Made by a program: the position numbers and the translations under genes. Below are positions 5,989 through 14,299 of a stretch of 19,033 nt of DNA, one piece after another. The DNA comes from Porticoccaceae bacterium UBA1989. GTDB lineage: Bacteria > Pseudomonadota > Gammaproteobacteria > Pseudomonadales > Porticoccaceae. Under the pieces are notes generated by a model, which ran no database searches, was not told the origin of the DNA, and was given only the letters and a program-made list of their open reading frames with translations. Positions within the stretch are counted from its first letter, which is position 1; every line of letters starts with the position of its first letter. The stretch spans positions 7,410 to 26,442 of the forward strand of contig DDDD01000152.1 in assembly GCA_002335945.1 (NCBI GenBank). Reading direction: 5' to 3'.

Positions 5989-6909
5989 TCAGCAAGTGTT
6001 GTTGAAGTAGTCCTTTAGGAATTCGACACAAACACGCAATTTTGCGGAGCTTGATAACCGAGTGGGGTATACGGCCCAAATGCCGGCTTGTTGCGTGTAG
6101 CCATGAAGTACTTGTACCAGTTCGCCAGTTTCTAGCAAGGGTTCAACGTCCCATAGTGATCTCAAGACGATACCATGGCCCTCTGTTGCCCATTGCGAAA
6201 TAATTTCTCCATTGTTTGTCGATAAGGGGCCGCTGATGGATGCTGATATATCTTTATCGTTGCGTGTTAGGTTCCAGATACCGAAAGGTGAATTTCGTTC
6301 TTTCAGAACTAAGCAATCATGGTTCTGCAAATCATCGACTGTTTCTGGGATACCGTTTTTATCCAGGTACTTTGGAGATGCGCAGAGGATACGATGATTG
6401 GCTTTTAATAACTTACAAATATGTTGTTCAGGTAAATCTTCTCCAACGCGCACTTCGAGATCGAAGCCCTCCTGAATAATATCCACGCTGCGATCAAAGA
6501 CTTCAAGGCGGATTTCGAGCTCTGAGTGTTTCTTTGCGAACAGCGACAACGCTGGTCCCAGACGTTGCCGACCAAACCCGAAGGTGCTGCAAATGTGCAG
6601 TAATCCACGAGGAATATATTGTGCTTGGGTAAGGTCGTCCACCATCTCATCAATATCGGTGAGTATACGCATAGCCCACTGCTGCACACGCTCGCCATCA
6701 TCAGTGAGAAAAAGTCGTCGTGTTGTTCGATGCAGCAAGCGTGTTTTTAATGTCGTTTCAAGGATTCGAATACGTTTACTGATATAAGCCGATGATTGCC
6801 CAAGCTCTTCTGCCGCTGCGGCAAAGCTCCGTTGTCGGATAACTGTAAGAAATACGTTAAGATCCTTTGGAAGAGGTGTTTCTGCACGTTTCGTGTTTTC
6901 AACAACCAT
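5989..6909 (-). CDS. LysR-family regulator, DmlR/TtdR-like (306 aa)
   Basis: Cytoplasmic DNA-binding regulator. Helix-turn-helix at about residues 16-75 (LNVFLTVIRQRSFAAAAEEL, then SAYISKRIRILE and LLHRTTRRLFLTDDGE), then the two-lobed effector domain (GLLHICSTFGFGRQRLGPAL, VDIIQEGFDLEVRVG, GHGIVLRSLWDVEPLL). The wording of these blocks closely resembles, from memory, the subgroup containing DmlR and TtdR, which respond to hydroxy-dicarboxylates (D-malate, tartrate). That fits its divergent neighbour, a dicarboxylate transporter. I prefer the ATG at 6909 (306 aa, family-typical) over the in-frame ATG at 6948. A possible promoter TTCACA-16-TATATT on the reverse strand (6966 to 6939) would start transcription between the two. 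It ends convergent with the integrase remnant. Confidence 0.9.
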   Translation of the reverse strand: MVVENTKRAETPLPKDLNVFLTVIRQRSFAAAAEELGQSSAYISKRIRILETTLKTRLLHRTTRRLFLTDDGERVQQWAMRILTDIDEMVDDLTQAQYIPRGLLHICSTFGFGRQRLGPALSLFAKKHSELEIRLEVFDRSVDIIQEGFDLEVRVGEDLPEQHICKLLKANHRILCASPKYLDKNGIPETVDDLQNHDCLVLKERNSPFGIWNLTRNDKDISASISGPLSTNNGEIISQWATEGHGIVLRSLWDVEPLLETGELVQVLHGYTQQAGIWAVYPTRLSSSAKLRVCVEFLKDYFNNTC

Positions 6910-6938
6910 GATATACCCGTTCAGTTTACGTAGTATGA

Positions 6939-6966
6939 AATATAGCATAGTTTAGATACTTGTGAA
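6939..6966 (-). promoter_or_regulatory. Possible promoter of the LysR gene
   Basis: On the reverse strand TTCACA (6966-6961), a 16-bp spacer and TATATT (6944-6939). The transcript would begin near 6932, between the two candidate start codons, supporting the 6909 start. A single match of moderate quality. Confidence 0.35.
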
Positions 6967-6998
6967 GACTCCAAAGTTGATCCCGTCATTCCTAGACG

Positions 6999-7021
6999 CT
7001 AGTCATAGTTTTAGTGGCTAG
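6999..7021. promoter_or_regulatory. Imperfect palindrome in the LysR-DASS divergent region (candidate LysR site)
   Basis: CTAGTCA-tagttttag-TGGCTAG pairs at six of seven positions. It lies between the divergent LysR and transporter genes, where LysR proteins usually bind. CATAGTTTTAG within it resembles CATAGTTTAG at 6946-6955, giving a direct repeat as well. Short motifs; supported mainly by position. Confidence 0.35.
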
Positions 7022-7075
7022 GTGGGGGATGAAGCACAATAATCCGAACGTTTGTTATCAATCAAATGGTGAGCC

Positions 7076-8554
7076 ATGAAACTAGCCCTAAATGAAAATA
7101 ATACAAGCCACACCCCATCTCTTGATAATTTTCGCATCGGCGCCTTGGTCGCTGGCCCACTTGCCATGTTGTTGATACTTATAATGCCATCGCCAGAGGG
7201 TATGGAGCCGCAAGCATGGACTCTGGTGGCCTTAACGTCGTGGATGGTGGTTTGGTGGTTGAGCGAGGCCGTCCCCATACCAGCAACGGCGCTTTTGCCT
7301 ATTCCGCTGATGCCATTATTTGGTATTGGGGAAATGAAAATGGTCGCTAGCAACTACGGCCACCCACTGATATTCCTGTTTCTGGGTGGTTTTTTACTGG
7401 CTGTAGCCATGCAGAAGTGGGGGCTGCACCGACGCATTGCGCTCAGGATCATCTCATTAGTTGGTACTAATCAAGACAGCGTGATCGGTGGTTTTATGAT
7501 TGCGACGGCTTTTCTGTCGATGTGGATATCCAACACATCGACAACCATTATGATGTATGCGGTAGCCTTGTCGGTGATCGATTTTGTGGCTCGGCAAACG
7601 CCTGATGAGAACACAGTACGTCGTTTTGGTGTGTCATTGATGCTGTGTATTGCCTACAGTGCGACGATAGGCGGAGTGGGTACGCTAATCGGAACGCCTA
7701 CCAATGCCTTATTGGCAAGTTTTCTCTCCAGTAGCTATGGCATTGAGATCGATTTTTTCACTTGGATGACGTTTGGTGTTCCCATTGTCCTTATCATGCT
7801 TCCAATAGCTTGGATTATGCTGACCAAAGTTATATTCCCATCAACCCAAGTTAGTATTGGCGATGTCGGGACTGTTATTAAACAAGAATTAGGCGAGCTG
7901 GGTTCAATGTCTAAGGCCGAAAAAGCCGTTGCCTATGTTTTTCTGGGCGCGGCGTTGGGTTGGATGTTTCGCCAACAGGTGGTGGCCTTGACCGGGCTAT
8001 CCATCAATGACACTACTGTTGCCCTTTGTGCGGCAATGGTGCTCTTTGCATGGCCCATTGTGGGGAAGAAAACACAATTTGTATTGGAGTGGGAGGACAC
8101 AAAAGAATTACCTTGGGGTGTGTTATTGCTTTTTGGTGGTGGCCTCGCGCTAGCCGCCGCCTTTGATCATACCGGTTTGTCAGTCTGGATAGGAGAGGCG
8201 GTTACAGGCTTTGACGTGAATGTTTGGTTGATGATATTTATAGTGGCCATAACGGTTGTATTTTCAACGGAAATTACATCAAACACTGCATCGGCGGCTA
8301 CCTTTCTACCGGTGCTCGGTGCGGTTGCGATAGGCATGGAAATGGATCCACGTATGCTTGCTATTCCAGCCACAGTTGCGGCCTCCATGGCATTTATGAT
8401 GCCGGTGGCGACACCGCCAAATGCCATTGTTTTCACCTACGAGAAAATGCGCCTTTTTGATATGGTCAAGGCGGGTTTCTGGCTAAACATTATTGCTATA
8501 GCAGTGACCTTTGCCAGTACCTATTTACTTATTGAGCGGGTGTTTGGTATTTGA
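7076..8554 (+). CDS. DASS-family Na+/dicarboxylate symporter (SLC13-type, 492 aa)
   Basis: Inner-membrane transporter for dicarboxylates such as succinate, malate or tartrate-like acids. It shows the two pseudo-symmetric Ser-Asn-Thr motifs that bind Na+ and carboxylate (SNTSTT at 152-157, SNTASA at 402-407), the loops GTLIGTPTN (202-210) and ATPPNA (445-450), and the early WWLSEAVPIPATALLPIPL block. Hydrophobic segments occupy nearly the whole length from about residue 20, consistent with the 11-TM fold, and 492 residues is the usual size. GGTGAG lies only a few bases before the ATG, so initiation may be modest. It is divergent from the LysR gene, a classic regulator-target pair. Exact substrate is inferred from regulator and neighbours, not from the sequence. 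Confidence 0.92.
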   Translation: MKLALNENNTSHTPSLDNFRIGALVAGPLAMLLILIMPSPEGMEPQAWTLVALTSWMVVWWLSEAVPIPATALLPIPLMPLFGIGEMKMVASNYGHPLIFLFLGGFLLAVAMQKWGLHRRIALRIISLVGTNQDSVIGGFMIATAFLSMWISNTSTTIMMYAVALSVIDFVARQTPDENTVRRFGVSLMLCIAYSATIGGVGTLIGTPTNALLASFLSSSYGIEIDFFTWMTFGVPIVLIMLPIAWIMLTKVIFPSTQVSIGDVGTVIKQELGELGSMSKAEKAVAYVFLGAALGWMFRQQVVALTGLSINDTTVALCAAMVLFAWPIVGKKTQFVLEWEDTKELPWGVLLLFGGGLALAAAFDHTGLSVWIGEAVTGFDVNVWLMIFIVAITVVFSTEITSNTASAATFLPVLGAVAIGMEMDPRMLAIPATVAASMAFMMPVATPPNAIVFTYEKMRLFDMVKAGFWLNIIAIAVTFASTYLLIERVFGI

Positions 8555-8872
8555 TCTTCAATGGCTATATCCAGAGCCCGACCATGACGCGGGACTGAAT
8601 AACGCTCGTTTGTAGAGTCTCACATTGGAGTATTTATATCCGTTTCTCAGTAAGACGTCGATATGAATTTAACTAGAGCACTCAACACACATCGTGAATC
8701 AAATATCTACAAATTAAGAGTTTATTGCTAATTTGTAAACATATAGTATTTCTCAAAGTCTATGCTACTTTGAATTTTGGCGCTTGATACAGCCTAGTAG
8801 CAAAAGACTGATTAGAAAGTCGATGGGCAGTCGTGCTGATCGGGAGAATAAAAAAATTTAAAGGGGAATAAA
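8555..8872. other. 318-bp intergenic region before the second TonB receptor
   Basis: No gene. It holds the 9-bp perfect inverted repeat at 8708-8737 listed separately and AT-rich sequence downstream of it, but I see no promoter with both boxes at good spacing. The end (AAAGGGGAATAAAATG) is the ribosome binding site of the receptor. No clear intrinsic terminator follows the DASS gene. Confidence 0.4.
8708..8737. promoter_or_regulatory. Perfect 9-bp inverted repeat (candidate operator) upstream of the second TonB receptor
   Basis: TACAAATTA (8708-8716) and TAATTTGTA (8729-8737) are exact reverse complements separated by 12 bp. The lack of a T run argues against a terminator. It sits about 135 bp before the receptor start, suitable for a regulator, perhaps the LysR protein of this island. 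Confidence 0.4.
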
Positions 8873-11719
8873 ATGCAGAAAAATAATAATAAATTCGACA
8901 GCCTGTCCCATAGAGTAGGCAGTTTAACGTCAGCGAGTTTACTGACGTTGTTATCACTTGGATCATTGCCACTGACGGCTAATGCTCAAGGTGATGTAAA
9001 AGCGGTTGAGTCCCTCGAAGAGATCGTTGTTACCGGTAGCCGAATTCAACGTTCTGGCTTTGAAACCTCTACGCCGGTAAATGTTGTCGGCCAGGCGGCG
9101 ATTGAAGACTCCGGTTATGGGAATGTTTACGATGTGCTTAAGTCTGTTCCTTCAATCGGTGTTGGTCTTGGTGGTTCAAACTCTAGTCCTGAGGCTGTAT
9201 CTAATGCCCAGGCTGGTGCGGCCTTCGTCAACCTCAGAGGTTTAGGTACCGATAGAAGTCTGGTGCTGGTAAACGGGCGTCGCCGCGTATCGGGTAGCTC
9301 TGATTCCTCTGCTGTTGATGTCTCGATGATACCTGCAGGTATGATTGAGCGTGTGGAGATTATTACCGGTGGTGCGTCAGCGGTCTATGGTGCAGATGCG
9401 GTTAGTGGCGTTGTTAATCTAATTATGAAAGATGATATTGATGGCCTAGAGATGTCTGTTGGTACTGGTGCTTCTACTGAAGGTGGCGGCGGCGAGAGAG
9501 TTTCTTTTGATCTAGCTGGTGGCTCGGATTTTGCGGAAGGGCGTGGCTCCATGGTGTTTGGCCTGAGTTATAGCAAGGAAGACGAATTGACCTCTCAGCA
9601 ACGAGACTTTTCCAAAACTCAGCTAACTTTGACTAAAAATCCTGATAATACTTCGGCCAGCGATGGTATACCTGACCGGGCTCACTTCGACGATGTCGGT
9701 TTATTTGCCTATTCACCCTTAGGTTCATTCAAGGTCGGTGGTCAGTGGTATACCGCTGTTCCGAACCTGAGGTTAATAGATGCCGGTGAAACCATTTCTA
9801 GTGTTCGTGGCATTGGTGCAGAGGGCTTTCGCCGAGTGGATTATTCCCGTCTGCGACAGGAGCAAGAAATTCTGTCCACCCGAGTCAGTCTGAACTACGA
9901 AATTTCAGAAGATGTTAATTTCTTTGTCGACGCTGATTTTGCAAAAACCACCAGTGTAGGCTCTGGGCAGCCAGATAACACGTCTAAGAATGGTGGCTTA
10001 GCCATCAATACGTTACAGCGTGATAATCCACTGATGCCCGCTGATATGGGGGCTCTTTTGGATGCGAACGGACTATCGTCGATTAAATATAATGCGGCGT
10101 ATGGAGCGTGGGGGTTAAGGTCACCTACCTTTGAGCGTAGCAGCTATGGAATTACATTGGGCCTCGAAGGCGAGATGAGTAACGATTGGAGCTGGGATGT
10201 GGCGTTTCAGGAATCTAGCTATGAAAACAATTCCGAGTGGAATAATTACGTTATCACCCAGAATCTTGCCAATGCGATAGACGTGATCGCCGACCCGGTG
10301 TCGGGTGAACCTGTTTGCCGAAGTGGTGCTTCAGGTTGTGTACCATTCTTTCCTTTGGGAGGTGTCACGCCATCAAATGAGGTGCTGTCTTATCTTCAGC
10401 ATACGGTACTTCGATCTCACAGAAACGAACAGAGCATAGCCTCAGCGTCTTTGTCAGGTGATATCGTGGACCTGCCGGCCGGCGCTATTCAATTTGCCAC
10501 AGGCTTTGAATATCGCGAGGAGTCTATTTCTGCCTTGGATGATGGATTGGCAAGACAGGGAGCGGTGCACCTATTCAGAGGTGCAGAGCCACAGGATGCC
10601 GATATGTCCGTTAAAGAGGCGTATTTGGAGGTTCTTATTCCGGTTATTTCCGATCAGTTGGATGTTGAGGCCGCGGTCAGGGTTTCCGATTACGACACCA
10701 TTGGCAGCACATCCGCCACCAAGATTGGCATTAATTGGGCGCCGAGTGATGATATTCGGTTCCGGGTTTCAAGTGCGACCAGTGTTCGTGCACCCAACCT
10801 TTCTGAGTTGTTCAACCCAGGCGTAACTACGGCTAATTTTATTGAAGATCCATGCGACGATGCCCGAATTGATCAGGGTACTGGCTACCGTGCAAGTAAC
10901 TGTGTGGCTTTAGGTTTGCCAGCGGGCTGGATCGATCCTGATCCGGACCCCGCCAAGGAACTAGTAACCGGTGGTAACGCTAACTTAACGGAAGAAGAGT
11001 CTGACTCACTTACTTTTGGTGTGGTCATTACACCCACTGCTGTTGAAGGACTTTCTGTGTCTATCGATTATTGGGATATTGAAATTACCGATGCCGTAGG
11101 CTCTTTTGGTGTTGCCGACATCCTTAAGAAATGTGTTGATTCGCCGACGATCGACAACAAATTCTGCCCATTGATTACCCGGGATGCCCAGTCGTCTATC
11201 GCCCGTATTGATGTTAATAAGGTCAATGTTGGTAGTCTAAACGCGACTGGTATCGATTTTCAAAGTCAATATGGATTTGGCCTGTGGGACGGTGATTTTT
11301 CCATGGCATTAAGTGGGTCTTATCTACTGGATCATGAGCAGATAATTGACGCAGGGGATCCGACCAGTCTGTTTATTACTAAGGGCAACCCTGACAACCC
11401 CGAGTTCCGTTCGAACTTGAACCTGTCGTACGTTGAAGGTCCCTTATCATTTAGTCTCAATACTCGGTATATCGGTTCCGCTGAGCTAGATCCGAATGCT
11501 CTAACTGATGAGACAATTGATAAAAATGGAGTCCCTTCCAGAATATATAATGACTTGATAGTTGGTTATGAGTTTGACAACTCTCTTAACTTGACGGCAA
11601 CCGTGACCAATATCGCTGATGTAAATCCTCCTCGTCGCGATGGGACATGGACAGGCCAGAGAGGAAACTATGACAATATGGGCCGTTTTATCTCTTTAAG
11701 AGCCGCCTATAACTTCTAA
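8873..11719 (+). CDS. Large TonB-dependent outer-membrane receptor (948 aa)
   Basis: TonB/ExbBD-energised uptake of a substrate into the periplasm. A strong ribosome binding site (AAGGGGAA) precedes the ATG. Signal peptide 1-38 (ends LTANAQ), TonB box EEIVVTG (49-55), then the plug (about 62-190) with TPVNVVGQAAIEDSGYGNVYDVL, FVNLRGLGTDRSLVLVNGRR, IPAGMIERVEIITGGASAVYGADA and SGVVNLIMK. The long barrel contains the FRVSSATSVRAPNLSELFNPG block and ends in Phe. Several Cys pairs lie in long loops (VCRSGASGC, DPCDD...SNC, KKCVD...KFC), likely disulfides in extracellular loops. At 948 residues it belongs to the large class common in marine gammaproteobacteria, often linked with peptide or carbohydrate-type substrates and distinct from the smaller receptor at 2878. 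It is closed by a strong terminator 17 bp after the stop. Ligand unknown. Confidence 0.93.
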   Translation: MQKNNNKFDSLSHRVGSLTSASLLTLLSLGSLPLTANAQGDVKAVESLEEIVVTGSRIQRSGFETSTPVNVVGQAAIEDSGYGNVYDVLKSVPSIGVGLGGSNSSPEAVSNAQAGAAFVNLRGLGTDRSLVLVNGRRRVSGSSDSSAVDVSMIPAGMIERVEIITGGASAVYGADAVSGVVNLIMKDDIDGLEMSVGTGASTEGGGGERVSFDLAGGSDFAEGRGSMVFGLSYSKEDELTSQQRDFSKTQLTLTKNPDNTSASDGIPDRAHFDDVGLFAYSPLGSFKVGGQWYTAVPNLRLIDAGETISSVRGIGAEGFRRVDYSRLRQEQEILSTRVSLNYEISEDVNFFVDADFAKTTSVGSGQPDNTSKNGGLAINTLQRDNPLMPADMGALLDANGLSSIKYNAAYGAWGLRSPTFERSSYGITLGLEGEMSNDWSWDVAFQESSYENNSEWNNYVITQNLANAIDVIADPVSGEPVCRSGASGCVPFFPLGGVTPSNEVLSYLQHTVLRSHRNEQSIASASLSGDIVDLPAGAIQFATGFEYREESISALDDGLARQGAVHLFRGAEPQDADMSVKEAYLEVLIPVISDQLDVEAAVRVSDYDTIGSTSATKIGINWAPSDDIRFRVSSATSVRAPNLSELFNPGVTTANFIEDPCDDARIDQGTGYRASNCVALGLPAGWIDPDPDPAKELVTGGNANLTEEESDSLTFGVVITPTAVEGLSVSIDYWDIEITDAVGSFGVADILKKCVDSPTIDNKFCPLITRDAQSSIARIDVNKVNVGSLNATGIDFQSQYGFGLWDGDFSMALSGSYLLDHEQIIDAGDPTSLFITKGNPDNPEFRSNLNLSYVEGPLSFSLNTRYIGSAELDPNALTDETIDKNGVPSRIYNDLIVGYEFDNSLNLTATVTNIADVNPPRRDGTWTGQRGNYDNMGRFISLRAAYNF

Positions 11720-11735
11720 ACGTTGTACATAGATA

Positions 11736-11762
11736 GGCTGGGGCCCTGCCCCAGCCTTTTTT
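11736..11762 (+). terminator. Strong rho-independent terminator after the second TonB receptor
   Basis: Perfect 9-bp stem GGCTGGGGC/GCCCCAGCC (11736-11744 with 11748-11756), 3-nt loop CCT, then six T. It separates the receptor transcript from the hydrolase-to-amidohydrolase gene run, which must have its own promoter or depend on read-through. Confidence 0.93.
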
Positions 11763-11790
11763 GTATTTTATGCCTATAGGAAACGGAACA

Positions 11791-11802
11791 ACCAATTTTG
11801 GT
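11791..11802. promoter_or_regulatory. Short palindrome in the 54-bp gap before the hydrolase
   Basis: ACCAA-TT-TTGGT lies between the receptor terminator and the ATG at 11817, the only place for a promoter or operator of the downstream gene run. No clear -35/-10 pair is seen. Weak evidence, based on position and symmetry. Confidence 0.25.
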
Positions 11803-11816
11803 AAGATAAGACTCTT

Positions 11817-12695
11817 ATGTTTACTTCTTATACACATGAATTACGTTTGGTTAACGGCCTTAATATCCACTGTCGTATTGGTGGAGAAGGTCCTCCGTTA
11901 CTACTGCTGCATGGTCATCCTCAAACTCATGTAATTTGGCATAAGGTGGCTGATCAACTGGCAGAGAACTTCACCGTGGTTGCCGCCGATTTGAGAGGGT
12001 ATGGCGACAGTGATAAGCCTCCAGCGTCTGAAGCTAGTGCCTCTTACTCCAAGCGGATCATGGCGAGAGATCAATTGATGCTGATGCAGTCTTTTGGGTT
12101 TACTCAGTTTTCGGTACTTGCCCATGACCGCGGGGCGAGAGTCGCCCACCGCCTTGCTCTTGACCACCCCGATGCCGTGTCCCGAATGGTCCTGCTAGAT
12201 ATAGCGCCAACATTGGCAATGTATACCCAAGCCAATGAGGAATTTGCCCGCGCTTATTGGCATTGGTTTTTCCTAATTCGTCCAACACCGCTACCAGAAA
12301 CATTGATAGAAGCAGATCCCGAAAACTATCTGCGCACTGTGATGGGGACGAGGAGCGCTGGAATGGGTCCGTTTACCGATGATGCATTTAGTGAATACTT
12401 ACGTTGCTTAAAGTTACCTGGCGCCGCGATCGCCATATGTGAGGACTACCGTGCGAGTGCAGGGCTAGACCTAGAGCATGACCAAGCCGATATTGATGCT
12501 GGAAATAAACTCAAATGCCCACTATTAGCATTGTGGGGAGAAAAGGGTACGGTCGGGCGGTGTTTCTCGCCCTTACATGAATGGCAAAAAGTGGCATTGA
12601 ACGTCGAGGGTAATGCTTTGGCATCGGGTCACTATATCGCTGAAGAAATACCTGAATTATTGCTCGAATACACGCTGGATTTTCTTAAACAATAA
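11817..12695 (+). CDS. Alpha/beta hydrolase, haloacetate (fluoroacetate) dehalogenase-like (292 aa)
   Basis: Predicted cytoplasmic hydrolase that would release halide from a 2-haloacid by attack of an Asp nucleophile. The sequence follows the fluoroacetate dehalogenase pattern: oxyanion region HGHPQTHVIWH (33-42), AADLRGYGDSDKP, nucleophile Asp104 in AHDRGAR with Arg105 and Arg108 (substrate carboxylate), acid Asp128 in LLDIAP, and His272 in SGHYIAEE. The halide pocket residues of the fluoroacetate enzyme (His155, Trp156, Tyr219 in RPA1163 numbering) correspond to His149-Trp150 in AYWHWFF and Tyr211 in CEDYRASA. The Trp that RPA1163 has at 185 is not visible (local sequence VMGTRSAG). An Asp nucleophile also serves epoxide hydrolases, but the lid here is dehalogenase-like. 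It is the first gene after the terminator and lies 14 bp before the NSS gene. The family is firm; the natural substrate is not. Confidence 0.85.
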   Translation: MFTSYTHELRLVNGLNIHCRIGGEGPPLLLLHGHPQTHVIWHKVADQLAENFTVVAADLRGYGDSDKPPASEASASYSKRIMARDQLMLMQSFGFTQFSVLAHDRGARVAHRLALDHPDAVSRMVLLDIAPTLAMYTQANEEFARAYWHWFFLIRPTPLPETLIEADPENYLRTVMGTRSAGMGPFTDDAFSEYLRCLKLPGAAIAICEDYRASAGLDLEHDQADIDAGNKLKCPLLALWGEKGTVGRCFSPLHEWQKVALNVEGNALASGHYIAEEIPELLLEYTLDFLKQ

Positions 12696-12709
12696 TAAGG
12701 GTTAGCAAC

Positions 12710-14128
12710 ATGACTGAAGGGCGCGAACAATTTAGCTCACGGCTGGGGTTTATATTAGCGGCAACAGGGTCCGCTGTGGGTATTGGTAATCTGGTTGGCT
12801 TTCCAGTCGCAGCGACCAAGGGTGGTGGCGGTGCCTTTTTGTTACTGTATGCAATGTTTGTGGTCTTTATTTGTATTCCGGTAATGATGGCTGAACTGAG
12901 TCTGGGCAGACGGACCCAGAAAGATCCGATCGGAGCCTATCTGAAAGAAGCCGGTGCTGGGTCGCCTTGGCGAATCGCTGGGCTACTATCCGTTATTACC
13001 CCTTTTATGATCGCTGTTTTCTATATGGTTATCACTGTATGGATTTTTGGTTATTTCATTGAAATTGTTTCGGGTAATCTAGATACGCTGGCAAAACCGG
13101 AAACCTTTAATGTTTTTATTAATAGCAATAAGGTATTTGTTTATCTAGTAATTGTGGCTGTTTTTTTAAATGTGATATTGCTTTCAGGGGTGAAAAACGG
13201 CATCGAACGAGCAGCTAAAATTATGATGCCTGCGCTTTTTTTACTCCTCCTGGGTTTGGTTATTTTTGTTCTTACCCTTGATAATGCGATACTTGGTTTA
13301 CGTTATTATCTGATTCCCGACTTTAGCAAAGTGGATGCGGTTGTGGTCAATAGCGCTTTATCACAGGCATTTTTTTCGTTGTCGCTGGGGATGGGAATTC
13401 TTATCACTTACGGCTCCTATGTCGACCGAGGTGAAAGTCTTGCTGCCAACGCCAAATTAGTGGCTATGGCTGATTCGGCAGTTGCGTTTTTTGCGGGGCT
13501 GATGATATTGCCGGCTATATTTGCTCTCAACCCAAAAGCTAATACCGAAGATTTAACAGATTCTTCTGTTGGTATGATGTTTTCCTATCTGCCGAAGATC
13601 TTTATGGCATTGGAGTCGTCGGTTGGTTACGTGGGAGCGAGTGTAGTGGCCGCCATATTCTTTTTGCTAGTGTTTTTTGCCGCAATTACATCGCTCGTGT
13701 CAATCACAGAGGTGCCGACCTCCAGTTTCATCGATACGCTGGGTCTAAGCCGAAAGAAAGCACTGATTTGGCTTGTTTCAGTGATGGGCCTGCTCACGGT
13801 AGCCTGTATTGTCTCGTTCGGTATGGTCGATGGATTAACTGCCTTTGTTGAGTATGGCAATATGAAAAAGTCTTTCTTTGATGTGGTGGTGGATATTTTT
13901 TATGACACCATATTACCGCTGAATGGTCTGTTGATATGTCTATTTGCTCGCTATCGTTGGAAAAATAGCCTAGATGATGAATTAGGGCGAGGGGACAATG
14001 GGTATGAGGGATCGTTTACTAAGCGTTATGTTGATATATCTTTGGCAACGTTAATTCCGATTATTTTGCTTCTTGTTTTTATCAATACTGTTGCGCAAAA
14101 ATATTTCGCATTCACAATTATCGGATAG
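12710..14128 (+). CDS. NSS-family Na+-dependent amino-acid transporter (LeuT-type, 472 aa)
   Basis: Inner-membrane Na+ symporter of the neurotransmitter:sodium symporter family, in bacteria usually for hydrophobic or aromatic amino acids. It begins EQFSSRLGFILAATGSAVGIGN, the TM1 signature, with Asn27 (a Na+ ligand in LeuT) conserved. The unwound TM6 region reads FFSLSLGMGILITYGSY (221-237), very close to the LeuT substrate and Na+ site. About 11-12 hydrophobic segments fill the length. Oddity: the extracellular-gate Arg of LeuT (Arg30 in NFLRFP) is Gly30 here (NLVGFP), a variant I believe occurs in other bacterial members. AAGGGTT 7 nt upstream is a good ribosome binding site; the 14-bp spacing from the hydrolase suggests one transcript. 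It could import an amino acid released by the exported amidohydrolase. Confidence 0.9.
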   Translation: MTEGREQFSSRLGFILAATGSAVGIGNLVGFPVAATKGGGGAFLLLYAMFVVFICIPVMMAELSLGRRTQKDPIGAYLKEAGAGSPWRIAGLLSVITPFMIAVFYMVITVWIFGYFIEIVSGNLDTLAKPETFNVFINSNKVFVYLVIVAVFLNVILLSGVKNGIERAAKIMMPALFLLLLGLVIFVLTLDNAILGLRYYLIPDFSKVDAVVVNSALSQAFFSLSLGMGILITYGSYVDRGESLAANAKLVAMADSAVAFFAGLMILPAIFALNPKANTEDLTDSSVGMMFSYLPKIFMALESSVGYVGASVVAAIFFLLVFFAAITSLVSITEVPTSSFIDTLGLSRKKALIWLVSVMGLLTVACIVSFGMVDGLTAFVEYGNMKKSFFDVVVDIFYDTILPLNGLLICLFARYRWKNSLDDELGRGDNGYEGSFTKRYVDISLATLIPIILLLVFINTVAQKYFAFTIIG

Positions 14129-14299
14129 CTTCAGCCTATCGGTTTAATCCTGCATCGAGGAGTATTGCCAATTAATCGTGGTTAATCGAATCACATTTTG
14201 CATCTTGAATCACGCTCTATAGCGATTAAAATTCAGTTAACAAAAAGTGTTTCTTTCGGCGCACTTATTTTTATCACTCACCATAAAATATATAGTTAT
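14129..14299 (+). promoter_or_regulatory. 171-bp gap with repeated TTAATCG motifs before the LeuC-like gene
   Basis: The largest gap inside the gene run. TTAATCG occurs at 14172-14178 and 14182-14188, one helical turn apart, and again inverted (CGATTAA) at 14223-14229, with a near copy TTAATCC at 14144-14150. This suggests an internal regulatory site and perhaps a second promoter for the LeuC-like and downstream genes. A GATAG/CTATC mini-hairpin overlaps the NSS stop but has no T run. Confidence 0.35.

Noticed and set aside
6910..6948. Longer LysR start at 6948
   Set aside because: It adds 13 residues without family similarity and lies at or before the likely transcript start; the 6909 start gives the usual length. 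Kept as an alternative.
14198..14299. N-terminal extension of the LeuC-like protein from a TTG at 14198
   Set aside because: The extension has no family similarity, while the ATG at 14300 starts exactly at the conserved LeuC N-terminus (TLYDKL).
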